This document shows, in pieces, positions 13,633 to 24,636 of a DNA stretch of 64,000 nucleotides; position 1 is the stretch's first letter, and each line of letters opens with the position of its first letter. The notes below the pieces were generated by a model. That model did not search any database. It saw only the letters and a program-made list of their open reading frames with translations, and was not told where the DNA came from. Origin of the DNA: Cyanoderma ruficeps (Eukaryota; Chordata; Aves; Passeriformes; Timaliidae); contig VZDJ01000219.1 in the NCBI GenBank assembly GCA_008694505.1, positions 5,664,081 through 5,728,080 of the forward strand, in the 5' to 3' direction. Both the position numbers and the translations under genes were made by a program.

Positions 13633-14112
13633 TTGGCACGGCCGGCCCCGGACAGCTCCCGGCACAGCCCCGGGTTGGCATCGCCGGCCCCGGACAGCTC
13701 CCAGCACAGCCCCAGCCCCGGTTTGGCACGGCCGGTCCCGGACAGCTCCCGGCACAGCCCGGGTTTAGCACCGCTGGTCCCGGACAGCTCCCGGCACAGC
13801 CCCGGTTTAGCACCGCCGGCCCCGGACAGCTCCCGGCACAGCCCCAGCCCCGGTTTGGCACGGCCGGCCCCGGACAGCTTCCGGCACAGCCCCAGCCCCG
13901 GTTTGGCACGGCCGCTCCCGGACAGCTCCCGGCACAGACCCGGTTTAGCACCGCTGGTCCCGGACAGCTCCCGGCACAGTCCCGGTTGGCACGGCCAGCC
14001 CCGGACAGCTCCCGGCACAGCCCCGGTTTGGCACGGCCGGCCCCGGACAGCTCCCGGCACAGCCCCGGTTTGGCACGGCCGGCCCCGGCACAGCTCCCGG
14101 CCCGACCCCGGC
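13633..14112. repeat. GC-rich minisatellite, 42/48-bp units
   Basis: Eleven consecutive units begin with TTGGCA or TTAGCA at 13633, 13675, 13723, 13765, 13807, 13855, 13903, 13945, 13986, 14028 and 14070. Spacings are 42, 48, 42, 42, 48, 48, 42, 41, 42 and 42 bp. A typical unit is TTGGCACGGCCGGCCCCGG followed by ACAGCTCCCGG and CACAGCCCCGG. The 48-bp form carries an extra CCAGCC hexamer. Units 2-4 resemble units 6-8 at a distance of 180 bp; units 4 and 8 share the variant TTAGCACCGCTGGTCCCG, which suggests a secondary duplication of a four-unit block. It lies about 0.6-1.1 kb downstream of the predicted minus-strand start site, within the predicted first intron. The minus strand is rich in GGG/GGGG runs. 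Confidence 0.95.
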
Positions 14113-14428
14113 CCCGCTCGGGCCCCGACGGGCGCAGCGCGGCCCGGCCCACGGCGCCACCCAGCGGCCAAGCCGGGAAGCGCCGGCCCCACGCGCGACC
14201 GCGGCGGGACCCGCTCCCGATCCCGCGCCTGGCGGGGCGGCCCCGCGGGGCGAGCACTGCGGCACCGGGGCCCCGCGCCCCAGCACCGGCAGCCGCGGCC
14301 GCCCCATCCCACCCCACGGGCGGCACGTCCACGGTGTGAGACGCGCGGTAAGGAGGAGGAAGAGGAGGAGGTTCCCCGCTCGCAGCCCGTCCCACCCCGC
14401 CCCGCAGCGGGCACACACACACCTGTTA

Positions 14429-14430
14429 CC
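14429..14430 (-). other. possible alternative splice donor (minus strand)
   Basis: On the minus strand the sequence reads CCCGGGCGAG followed by GTAACAGGTG, an acceptable 5' splice site with the exon ending at 14430 and the intron starting at 14429. It could serve a longer or alternative first exon of the same transcript. It is weaker than the donor at 14646/14645. Confidence 0.3.
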
Positions 14431-14645
14431 TCGCCCGGGCCGCGGGCGCGGTGTGAGCGCTTTGCGGGGGGCGGCGGCGGAACCGGGAGACTGCCTGGCC
14501 CCCGGCGCGCCCGCGGAGAGGACAGCGGAGGGAGGGAAGCGGCGCGGGTGCCGCGAGCGGGCAGGGATGGGAATGGGGATGCAGCCCTGCGCGGGGCAGC
14601 GCGGGGCGCAGCGGAACCCCGCGGGGCGCTCCCGGCGGCACTCAC

Positions 14646-14725
14646 CTGGGGAGGAGCCGGGGCGGCGGGGCCGGTCGGGGCGGGGGGCGGCGCGGGCGGA
14701 GCGCGGCGGGGCCGGTGCGGGCAGT
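14646..14725 (-). other. predicted non-coding first exon
   Basis: This is a predicted 5' untranslated exon of a minus-strand transcript. Its downstream edge is a strong splice donor, CCCCAG then GTGAGTG, with the exon ending at 14646 and the intron starting at 14645. The upstream edge, the transcription start, is only estimated at about 14715-14730, from its distance of 25-35 bp to a TATA-like element at 14749-14757. The roughly 80-nt exon has no ATG on the minus strand, so translation would start in a later exon outside the window or unrecognised here. It overlaps a GC box at 14677-14690. The gene is not identified. The donor and promoter elements are seen; the exon itself is inferred. Confidence 0.5.
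14677..14690. promoter_or_regulatory. GC box (Sp1/KLF-type)
   Basis: GGGGCGGGGGGCGG on the plus strand contains two overlapping GGGCGG-like cores. It falls just inside the predicted exon, as is common in CpG-island promoters with dispersed start sites. Confidence 0.6.
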
Positions 14726-14748
14726 GCGCGGCGCGGGTCGGGCCGGCC

Positions 14749-14757
14749 CTATTTCTG
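14749..14757 (-). promoter_or_regulatory. TATA-like element (minus strand)
   Basis: The minus strand reads CAGAAATAGG, the only A/T-rich stretch between the CRE and the splice donor. It is a poor match to TATAAA but sits at the right distance from the predicted start (about 30 bp upstream). It could instead be part of a spacer. Confidence 0.35.
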
Positions 14758-14777
14758 CTCTCCGGGCCGGAGCCGCC

Positions 14778-14785
14778 TGACGTCA
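14778..14785. promoter_or_regulatory. full palindromic cAMP response element
   Basis: TGACGTCA is an exact full-site CRE, the binding site of CREB/ATF dimers. Inside a CpG island and about 55-60 bp upstream of the predicted minus-strand start, it is in the usual functional range. This suggests a cAMP- or Ca2+-responsive component of regulation, as an inference from motif and position. Confidence 0.8.
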
Positions 14786-14792
14786 ACGCGGC

Positions 14793-14800
14793 ATTTGCAT
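14793..14800 (-). promoter_or_regulatory. octamer motif ATGCAAAT
   Basis: The exact POU-domain (Oct) octamer ATGCAAAT is read on the minus strand (ATTTGCAT on the plus strand). It lies 7 bp from the CRE, so the two could be bound together. The motif is an A/T-rich island inside very GC-rich sequence, which makes chance retention less likely. Confidence 0.75.
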
Positions 14801-14803
14801 GTT

Positions 14804-14812
14804 CCGCCCAAT
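14804..14812 (-). promoter_or_regulatory. CCAAT box with GC box
   Basis: The plus strand has CCGCCCAAT; the minus strand reads ATTGGGCGG, an NF-Y-type CCAAT box (inverted) directly joined to a GGGCGG core. It lies about 85-90 bp upstream of the predicted minus-strand start, in the typical -60 to -100 range. The order CCAAT, octamer, CRE, TATA-like, splice donor is consistent with transcription towards lower coordinates. Confidence 0.7.
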
Positions 14813-17800
14813 CCCGGTACCTGTGCGGGCGGCGGGACCGCCCCGGGGCTGGGGGGGCAGCGGGTACCGTGTCGGAGCATCCCGGCGCTGTGCCAGGAGC
14901 CTGGTGCCGTCGCGGGGTCAGAAACACGGGGGGATCCTCCTGGGGCCGGTGGTACCTCGGGGTGCGGCTGCTGAGCCCCTCGTTGTGACCGCCCCCCGTA
15001 GCCCCGTGCTCAGGAGAGCTGCTGCGGGGCGATGCGCTCCCGGGCTGCCCGGAGCTGCGCGACACCGGAACGCCGGCCCCTCGCCATGGGGCCGTCAAAT
15101 GGGGGGACATCGCGGGACACCGGATTGTCCGCGGTGGGACCCGCCACAGCAAGCACTGCACAGCATTGGGCTCTTGTGGAAGTGTGCCTTCTGTTCCCAC
15201 GTAACCATGTTTATAAAGAGAAGCACACATTAAAATTCATTCACTCTTCTCTTCCTCTTAATCTCGTTTCCAAACAACAACAACAAAGAATATAAAATAT
15301 AATAATTTCTTATCTACTTTTTAACAAGGATGTTTGCACGAGTGGCAGGACCACTGAACCAGAGTATGTGGGGTATTTGTTCCAAAGGCTGTGAGGAGGT
15401 TTAGGCAAAGGTGATGAAGCATTCAGAATTAGCAACAGGAGAGAAGCAGTCTAAAAGACCTGCTAAAACATGTCAAATTTTGTGTTTCTTCCTGTAAAGA
15501 ATCTTACAGCTGGACCCTGTAGAATTAGATGGAACTTACCACTGACTTTAGCGTGAAAAGGACAGGACCCCTTAGTTGTGATGGTTAAAGAGGCGTGGGC
15601 TACTCTGGGAAACTGGGTCTAAGTCCAGGAGAAAATATGCTCAGTAAAAAATCATTCTACAAAATTCAGCACGAGGTTGTAGAAGAGACTCTTTCATGAC
15701 TAAATTTGGGGGATTTTATTTTTTATTTTCTTTGCAGGAAATACCAAGTGATCAGACTGGATGGTTCTCCAGAACCACTTTTTCTGGCCTGTTAAATCCA
15801 ATACTACTAAAATACTTTCAGCGTTTGCAAATAAATGGAGATTGTTCTCCCAAACCACGCACAAAGGCTCATAAGATTTTGTTATTTTGTAGTTTCCTTC
15901 TTTGGGAAGATCCGAAACTGCAGATTTAAGGTTTGGATTTTAAAAAGAAATCACAAATGTAATTTAAAAAAAGAAGTATCCACTGTGAATTGTGCCCAGG
16001 CAACATAACAGAGTCTTTGCAGAGTGTCCTGAAAGAAATGAGTGTGTATTACATAGGCGTCCTATAGGTTTAAGAGATCTAAGGTTTTTTTAAAAATAAC
16101 AGTGAAATCTAATCAGTGACAAATATGATATCTCCAGTGAGATCTTTTTCTCTTTCCTGATAGAAAAAAAAAATTGGAAATAATATCAGTGGAGACAACT
16201 CTTCCCCATTTCCTGAAGGGAAGGAAGAAAAATCTCTCCACTTACCAGCATCATTTATTCTATGAAAATATGTCTGTGCTGTCAATTTGAAGTATTTACT
16301 AATCTCTCTGTATCTCTTCAAGTCGGACATAAATACAGGATGCATTAGTAGACATCTGAAGAATCTGCACAGCCCGTGCTTATTTATATCCACACATGCT
16401 GGAGGATACAGAGTTTCTTCCCTACCAGCAGCTTTCCTGGGTGATATTTGCCACCTCACTTTTGTAGCAGGAGGGACATTTTGCTCATTTCTCATCATCT
16501 GATGCAGTTTTCACTGCACAGACTGGGGCTGCTGTGTTTCTGCAAGACCCTGGCAGCCAGGGCAGGTGGGAGAGTGTGGCGTGGGCAGTGCCATCCCCTC
16601 CCTGCACCATCAGCTGTGACCCCAGTGAGGGGTTATGGGGTCCCTCCCTGGAGCTCTTGGGGCTCGCCCACCTCCTGTGCCAGCAGCGCTGGTCCTGCTT
16701 TCCCACCTGCTCATGAACCTCTAAAAAAGCACCCTGAGCATCTCAGCGGCTAAATAAGGAGTGTATTTGCCCTGCACAGTGTAAGTGTTGGGCAGTGTGG
16801 CCTGTGTAAAGTCTGCTCTTCTATCAGCTCTCAGGTGCTGAGGGTGTTCATGCTCCCAAGCAAGATGTCCCTTTCCCAGCACTGACAGAAGTAGGTACCA
16901 ACAAGCATTTTTAGTGCCTTCTCTTACACATTTGGGTCCTGTGCATTTCTCTGGTATTCTGGTTCAAAATCTTTTGATGTTTCCAACCTTTTGAAAATCT
17001 TGTTTATAAAAAGCAGATGGAGGCGACCCTCCTCACACCCTCAACCCCAGCCAGATCCACACCCCACTTCTTCAAACACTTTCTATCTGTCCTGAGACCT
17101 TTAAAAGCCCTGTGGAAGTGTGTCTGCATCCCAAGAGGTGTTTTTGAACGGATGTTCTGGGAGCTTTTCGGGGAGGGAGTTGGCTGTCTCCCCGCTCTGG
17201 TTCATCCACCTTTGTGAAGCTGAGCAAAGCAAACAGCTTTCTTAGAGAACTGCAGAAATAAACCAAGCAGGCTGGCAATGAAAAAGTGATAAATTCCTCA
17301 TCTTCGGGGCTGGATGAGTTTGAAGCAAAATAATTGTTGCTTTCTTTGTAACTGGGAATTGAAGAGACCTGAAAAAAAAAGGTTGTAGTTAAAAAGAAGA
17401 GAAAAAATGGATGGTTTTAAAGACAGACTTGAGCACCTAAAAATTCTTAGGCAGAGAAAGGGGAAAAATAAGCTTTATTTTCATGGAAACACAGGATAAC
17501 CTGTGCACTGCAATGAGATTTAAAGCATCATCCAATTCCTTCTGTTTAAAAAATATATATTAGAACCAGAAAACTCTGAAAGTTTAGAGGAATTGAAGCT
17601 GCAAGAGGCAATAGATTAATATGATGTGGGAAATTTTGAGGACTGTGAAGAAGGAGACACTTGCACCAGTCCCAGCCTTGTGTACTTCAGTGAGAGGAGC
17701 TGGAAATGTACAACCTGCTGTCAGGTTTGACTGATGGGACTCCAGGAATTTGATGAGAAATTTTAAACAGATTGGCAAGGCACAGCTCTGGGTCACTGGA

Positions 17801-20800
17801 GATACCATCACATTCTAGGGTGACCATGACAGTTGGTTTAAGGAAAAGAGTTTCAAAGAACAGATGATCTTCTATTACACAGCTTTTCTTCCTTAATTTA
17901 CAAAAAACCAGCACCACAGAGAAATGCAAAAAGCCAAGACTCCCTGAGCTCTATCAGCAAAGGAATTAATTGGTAACCCTGTTAGCCATTTGAAGCACTT
18001 CCAAAATCTAGCAAGTGATGTTCAGAAGAAGGGAAGGCTTCTTCTTCGAAAATTCACCCACCAACCTCACTTGTCCAGTGTTGCTAGCTAAATGCAGTAA
18101 CTAATCATGAGATTTAAGAATATTGTATTCACTGGAAACAAGAAGCTGAGGAGGTAATAGGACAAGAAGATTCATGCTCATCACTTTGAGTTATTTGAAC
18201 CAAGAGCCTAAATCAGACCTGATTAAGATCAGAACTCAAAACAAGATTCAATCAAAACTAGAGATATTAAACAAATACAAATGTGACAAGAGTCATGATT
18301 CAATTATTAGAAGACCATCTTTTAATTACTCGTTTAGATGACAGTGTGTATCTTTGCCTACGTACATTTAGCAAACCCTTTTCACTTTGACAGTGCATGA
18401 AATTATCCCTGCCAATTGTATTTCTCTTACTTTCTATGTCAACTTTAGAGTTACCGGGTTTTCATTATCCTCTTGCTCACAAATTAACAGGGAGAACAAA
18501 TTTAATAGCAGCCTCAAACCTTTAGAGATTATGTCAGCTTTGTGTATCTGTGCCAGTTAAATTACCATTTATTTCTGCTTAAATTTAATGTGGTCATCAT
18601 CATACAAGCACACACGTATTCAGAGCCCGCTCTCGGGGTATGGCAAGCACACAATGAGGGGCTGCTCTGAAAAGCTGACACGGAGCTTGGACTTGAACTT
18701 TTCTAATCACATCACCCTCCTTAAGATGCAGCAAATGGAGAGGACCAAGGTCAAGAACTTCAAACATGCAAGAGGATTCTTTGGGTGCTGCTCTCCCACA
18801 TCATTATGAGCTGGAATACCTATGGACGAGTGTCTGCAGCAGTGGAATGTACTTTGGGCGGTCAGAATGGGTTGAGGCACAGATCCAGGCAAGGTGCTGG
18901 CCTTAGTGATCCATCTTCTGTCTTCTTCATGTTTTAATAAATGATTGCTCTGTTTGGTGAATGCTGGGTTGCAGTGCTTCATCCCTGCCTTCAGAGCTGT
19001 AAGTCCAAAAATACAAAAAATTGTATTTTTTTTTTGTTGTAAAAGAAGTTTTCTACTGAAGGAAACACAGAGGGTAGAAGCAGTGGTTTGATTCATTTCA
19101 CAGCTGTAGTCTTTTTTGATTTGTTCGTAATTTTCTACGCTACTGCTTCCAATTTGATAGTGTCTGGGCATGGGATGACAATGGGAATGGGATAACAGAT
19201 GATGAGCTCAAAGTACTGAACACAATCACACTTTCCCTTACGTGTACCCACAATCAATATGTCACTTTGAGGAAGGAACCATCAGCCACTGGGCAAAGTT
19301 TGGAATATGAAATGTCACAGGAACTCAAGGCACATTTCTTATTTCTTGGGAGTTGTCAGAGCAGCTGGCTTGTTGCTGTGTAGGGAACATGTGGAGTGCT
19401 CAAATAAATAGCCCCAGACACCTGGATTAAAACTGATGTGGCAATTTTGAGCAGGTCCCTCCTTCTCCATTGCCCTGGGAGCCACAGGCATGTGGCCAAA
19501 CATAGGGCTAATGGAGAGACCAGTGGGAACAGGTCCTGTGGCCATTGATCCAATTTGTGGCTTCGGGAATGGCACCAATTTTCCTCATTTTTTTCCTCAT
19601 CTCTGAATATTTTGCTGGTCTCTTCTCCCAGACACCATCAAAAGTAGCAGGCAACATTCATCTGAAAACAAAAAAGGACTGTGATCCATGAGCATGGATA
19701 ATAAGAAAGTGTTTAGATTCTTCCCAAGCTCATTGGGTATTTGTAAATACAGTCAGGTCATAGGCAAGTCTTGGTGCATATTCTTGAGCATTTGGTGATC
19801 TTTCTTTCAAGCTTGTTTTCAAGAGGAAGTTTAAAGCAAGGAGATCTAGCAGAGATGGAGAGAGACACAGGACTCCTAATCCATGTCATCAAAACTGCCT
19901 GTGTCAGAGAGAAAGAGGGGGATGGATGAAACAGGTGAAGATGAAAGATTAAGCAGAAGAAAAAAGCAGCAAGAAATGTGAGCGTGCTTTATCTGAAACA
20001 TTGGAAAAAGCTTTCTAAAACATCTTTAAATTTTATCTAATTTAATAAGTTTTACTTTGTGCCTGTGAATATCTGTGTTGTGTATCAGGTTCTAGAAATG
20101 CATGTGAGCAAGGGTGAACTGTCTGCAGATTCCTAAAATTGCCTTTGCAGACAGATGGCCAGCGAGCAGCTGGGAGGGAGAGTACAAGCAAGGAGGATGT
20201 CGTTCTTCAAGAAAAATTAAGAAATTAAGCAGCACCATCAGTGCTAAGAAAGACAAACCCCTGCAAAGCATGAGCCAGGCTCAGTTAAAACAGCAATTAA
20301 ATGATTTAGAACAAGTCTGTGATCATTTACAATTTTTAAAGGTGAAAGGTGTGATTTTGGTAATGCCTTAAAATTAAAAGGCCAGCCACTCCATCTTTAA
20401 AACGATGGTTTCTCTCCTGGAAGACTTATCTCATTGTCAGTCCATTAGCAGCCAGCCAGAACCCATCCTTACAAAAATAATTGGCTATTGATATATGGTA
20501 ATACTAAAAAGTTATTCTTATTTTTGTTCATTGCTACGGAAAGATGTCCTCTCCAGCCTACACTTTCAATCATTATAAATGCTATTGTGAAAGACTAAAA
20601 ACACTGTTCTGAGATAGATTAGGATCCACTTTACAAATAAATATATTTTACCACTAAGAGAAGAAGCAAGTGTCACTGGTACTGAGTGTTTTATACACAG
20701 TAGAAACCACTTAGGCTGAAATACTCCCCTCATGTTAAATTAGTGTCTCTGGCCATGCAGAGTCTCCTCTACATGACAGGCTCCTGTGCATGTTTATACC

Positions 20801-20875
20801 TGCTGTGCTCAGGTAAGAATTGGCTCTGAAGCACAACAGCAGCCCCTCCACTTCCCATAAAGTGGGGTGAAGAAG

Positions 20876-20929
20876 ATGGTTTACCTTGAAAAAGGATGGT
20901 TTACCTCAAAAAAGGATCGTTTCCCAGGG
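20876..20929. repeat. 20-bp tandem repeat, about 2.5 copies
   Basis: Unit ATGGTTTACCTTGAAAAAGG at 20876-20895 is repeated as ATGGTTTACCTCAAAAAAGG at 20896-20915, followed by a decayed partial copy starting ATCGTTTCCC. It is a local tandem duplication. The short open frames across it come from the repetition. Confidence 0.85.
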
Positions 20930-22084
20930 CCAGGCAGGGTCCAGTGTTCTCTGCAGCGACCAAGGTATCAAATTCCCCTTGGCCCAGGAAAGGGTTGCAT
21001 CCTGTGCACTGCTGCAGCGCCTGGATCCTGCAGGAATGCTGGGAACAGCAAAACCCACCTCCATCACCACCCACTGTGCCCTGTAAAATTTGTGCCCAGG
21101 CTGGGAGGTTTGCACTGAGGCTGGTTAAGCTGCAAGGAGCTGGTGGCAGATGCTGCACTTGCCAGCTAAGCACCCCTCTAGTAGAGATAATAAAACCAGA
21201 GGACGTTAGGCTTCAGAATGCCATATTTTAAAGATAAAGAGTCTCTGGTTGGAATCGTACTAAGATTTTTACTTTCTTGTGGACAGCTATTTGGCTGCTC
21301 TGAAGCACAATCTCGAGCTGAAGTGAAACAACGGGTTATAAATCTCTGGCTGGGACAAATGCAAGAAGAGAGAAAGTGGGGAAATAATCAAGCATGACAG
21401 AGAATATTTGGGACCACAGTTTGAGCCAGTAGTCAAAATTCCTCATGCTTATGGCTCAAGCACACACCAGTGAGAAAATAAGGTGCTAAATGGCTTCAAC
21501 AAATCTGTCTTGGGACCTTCTATAGATAATTGATTTTTGGTTCTTTTGCCTTATATATGGCAACTCACTTGTGGCAGTTTTTGATAAAATGTTTTAAGGG
21601 GTAAAAAATTAGTTTAAGATTTGTTTCAGCTGCTTACAGAATTTTTTTTCTTATATATTTCTCCTGTTTGGCCAAAATTCTACTGTAACTGTTCTAATAC
21701 AAACATATTACTCTCAGTAGTTACTACACTGAGTCTCTGTTGTCCGTTTAGCAACAGCCTCTGTTGCAATAAAAGGAAATGCACTTTTTCTCTTGTCTCC
21801 TATTGTTCAGAATTACACTTGGATATTACATTGTCAATGTTTAGTATTACATCATTTCCCTGACAATTCATTGTAATCAAATCTTCCACAAAGTCAATAA
21901 TAATGACATTTTTATAAGGCATTGTCTCCCTCGACCTATTAGGTGATTTCAGATCTTTGAGTTTTTGGTTCTGAAAATAATAGTGACCAGGAGGAAAGCA
22001 TAAAATCTGGGAAAGTCACTCAAGCAGCCATGTGATTGCTCAGCAACCAAACCTACGGGTCAGAGCTCTCACTAGTTCAGACAG

Positions 22085-22106
22085 GTCACTCAATCATGTG
22101 AGTGAC
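22085..22106. repeat. short inverted repeat (8-bp arms, 6-base loop)
   Basis: GTCACTCA, then ATCATG, then TGAGTGAC. The arms are perfect. A related AAGTCACTCAA lies about 70 bp upstream, so the half-site occurs three times locally. It could fold as a small hairpin or be coincidental. Confidence 0.8.
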
Positions 22107-24605
22107 TTTTATTTTTTCTAGAAAACAATGCAAAATAAATAAATGAGCTGTGAGGCCTACTGGAACCAATAACAGTATTTCTACTGCACTTAATGGGACC
22201 AGATGTTGTCTTTGCAGAGTTATAAGTGATGTTACACTGGGTACATCTGTGCTGCAATGCAAATATGGCACTACAAGTCACAGGGAGGTACTTAAGCTGG
22301 TTTAAAGGAGGCACCAACAGCTGCAGCACTGCAGAACAGAGAGAAGGCCTGTAAACCCCAGCCCAGCCCCAAGGATTTGTTTGCAGCATGAATTGGTGTG
22401 TAGCTGTGTGCTGTCACAGCCACTGTGCCATGAGACTAAGACCTCTTCCTTCAGCATCCTTTCAGCTGAACAGAGCCTTCACCACCTGCCTCTTATTCAG
22501 CTCCTCAGGATGAATTTCAGTTTCACGTTCTTTTCCCTTTAGGATTGGCACTGCTGAGGGTTAATCAGGAGTGGAAGGAACCAAAATGGGAGTAAAGTCA
22601 AAGTTAGGAATTAATTAATTGAAATTGTACAGTTTGCACAGAGCCAACAGAAGTTTTGTATGAAAGGAAATGGCACATGTACAGCTTCCTATCTTGGCTA
22701 TTCACAAATACAGATTGAGAAAATACTACAATGAATTAAAAAAACCAAAATTCTCTATGGTTATGCTTGCTACGCTAGAATGTCATAAAAAATAATAAAT
22801 GTGTGTCTAAATAAGTTCAGCCTTTAGAGGAAAAGACTCAGGAGGGACATCCCTGCACTTGCAGCTAGAGAGGGAGGGCAGCAAGGTGAACAGAATGTGT
22901 CCCTTGGGCACACAGTGAATGTGCATGGCCAAGGGTGCAAGATGCATGATCTGGTGGATAACTGAGGGAAAAATAACCCCAAGGGCAGCTAAAGACTCAA
23001 AGGAGGTTGTAGGATCTTTCCTCCAAGATATTTAAAATTTGAATTGATGAGTCTCTGAACAACTGCTCTAGCAACACTGCCTTGGGCTGAAAGACCTCCA
23101 CAAGTGCCATCCACATTATTTTGTCTACAGTTGTGTTATTTTCCAAATAATTTTTGATTTTGGCCTCTAGAAAAAGGAGCATCACTTAGTGAGAATAACC
23201 AGCTAAATCCATGGCCACTTTCAAGCAATCAGATTAGGATATGTATATTTTGATCCTATTGAAAGTAACAAGTCTCCAGCTGACTTCTAGCTGAAAGAAC
23301 AAAGCAGAGGCTCAGATTCTAAATCAATAGTGAAAACTGATCTACATAGTCTTTTTTTATGCCTAGAAGCAGAAGTTCTGATGGAAAATACATACAGCAT
23401 ATTATGATGAACAGTTGCTGCTGTGGTATTAAATAAGATAAATACATGTAAAAAGTCTCTTATTTCATTCTCACCCTCACAACAGCACCTGATGCAGTCT
23501 GAACTGAGATATTTCACCTACACTGTATCTGTTTTCTTGTGGTTGTGGGTGTTTTGAGTGATGCTGCTCCATGTGGCTGCCCGTGCTTCAGCAGAGGTTT
23601 CCAACATACAAACCCAGCATCTTCAAGAATTTTCTCACAGAGCTTCCTTCAGTCTGAGGTTTCTCGATTTGGCTTTAAATAATACCAGTGCTGCTGTTGT
23701 ATTCTTGACTCACTTCCACAACTTATTGGCACAAACTTGGTACATACATCCTTCTTCTGTGTATTTTAATGTTACTGGAGGATCTCTCAAATCATGAGGC
23801 AGCAGCCCAAGAGGTGACTTAGTTCTTCTTTCACTCACAGCACAAATCCTGCAGTCGGTGAACTTTCTACATCTGGCAGCTTATAAATAATGAACTAACC
23901 CAACTAAAAATCAGGGTGTACCAGACACAACACAGGCTGTGAAGTAGCTGTGCTTTCTTAGCTTAATTTGAGCTTTGAGGGAGTGCAGTAACCTCAAACC
24001 TCAGTGTCACCAAGACATCAGCAGCACAACCCTCAATTAACTTATTGTTTCCACAGCAAGAAGCAAAAGCAATGCTCTTTTTGAAGATACTTCAATTTCT
24101 CTAACCCAGCAGTACTACAAAGCAGAGCAATGGTTTGAAAGGGACCTTATGCTGAGGAGTGGCTTTCTCCCAAGAGTGGCTTAAACATGGTCAAAAGATG
24201 AAGTGTGGAAGTACTTTGCAAGCCCTTATCACCTGTGTATGGGTGATAGAGCTACATCTGTGTAAACCACAGGCATGAGTTTCATTGATTTGGATGGGTA
24301 ATTTATTTCTGACTCTGCAAGGCAAACCCGTGGGGACCAGCAGTCAATACCAGTAGAAGTGGATTAGCACAAGAATGCATATCTTTTGGGTCAGTGGGTG
24401 GAAGAAATAGTTATTATTCCTATTAGCTCAGATACAGGTGGAAAAAGAAAGGAAAAAGTTAGTGTCAGCTTCAGGCTTTATATATTGTATTTCTACTTTT
24501 TCTTTGATGAATTACAAAATCTGCCAGTATTCTGTTTGGTAGGGTTTTTTTTGTTCTTTGTTGATTTTTTTATAATATTGATGCATTTTAAACAGGAAGA
24601 AATAA

Positions 24606-24636
24606 GAGAATAGGGACAGATCTAGTCCCTATTCTC
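24606..24636. repeat. perfect inverted repeat (12-bp arms, 7-base loop)
   Basis: The left arm GAGAATAGGGAC and right arm GTCCCTATTCTC are exact reverse complements separated by AGATCTA. The stem is too short for a microRNA precursor, and no terminator-like U run follows. It lies in AT-rich sequence. Confidence 0.92.

Larger units (their letters stand above)
13480..15130. promoter_or_regulatory. CpG island
   Basis: Base composition changes abruptly to very GC-rich with dense CpG dinucleotides over about 1.6 kb, in a window that is otherwise CpG-poor. This is the signature of an unmethylated vertebrate promoter. The left part is a minisatellite (13633-14112). The right part (about 14.1-15.1 kb) is unique and contains clustered promoter elements and a consensus splice donor. 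Long open frames that span the island on both strands are not taken as genes: the repeat unit is a multiple of three bases, so frames stay open on both strands, and the peptides are Pro/Ala/Gly/Arg-rich repeats. Confidence 0.93.

Noticed and set aside
13633..14988. 451-codon plus-strand open frame in the CpG island as a protein-coding gene
   Set aside because: It is driven by the 42/48-bp repeat, overlaps equally long minus-strand frames, and its peptide is a Pro/Ala/Arg repeat with no domain.
13584..15230. 548-codon minus-strand open frame as a protein-coding gene
   Set aside because: It reads straight through the predicted promoter, exon and minisatellite. Repeat composition explains its length.
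18707..19171. 154-codon minus-strand frame as a gene
   Set aside because: I recognise no domain, signal or family, and frames of this size are expected by chance in 64 kb.
24606..24636. MicroRNA precursor
   Set aside because: The stem has only 12 bp, too short for a canonical precursor, and pairing does not continue outside the arms.
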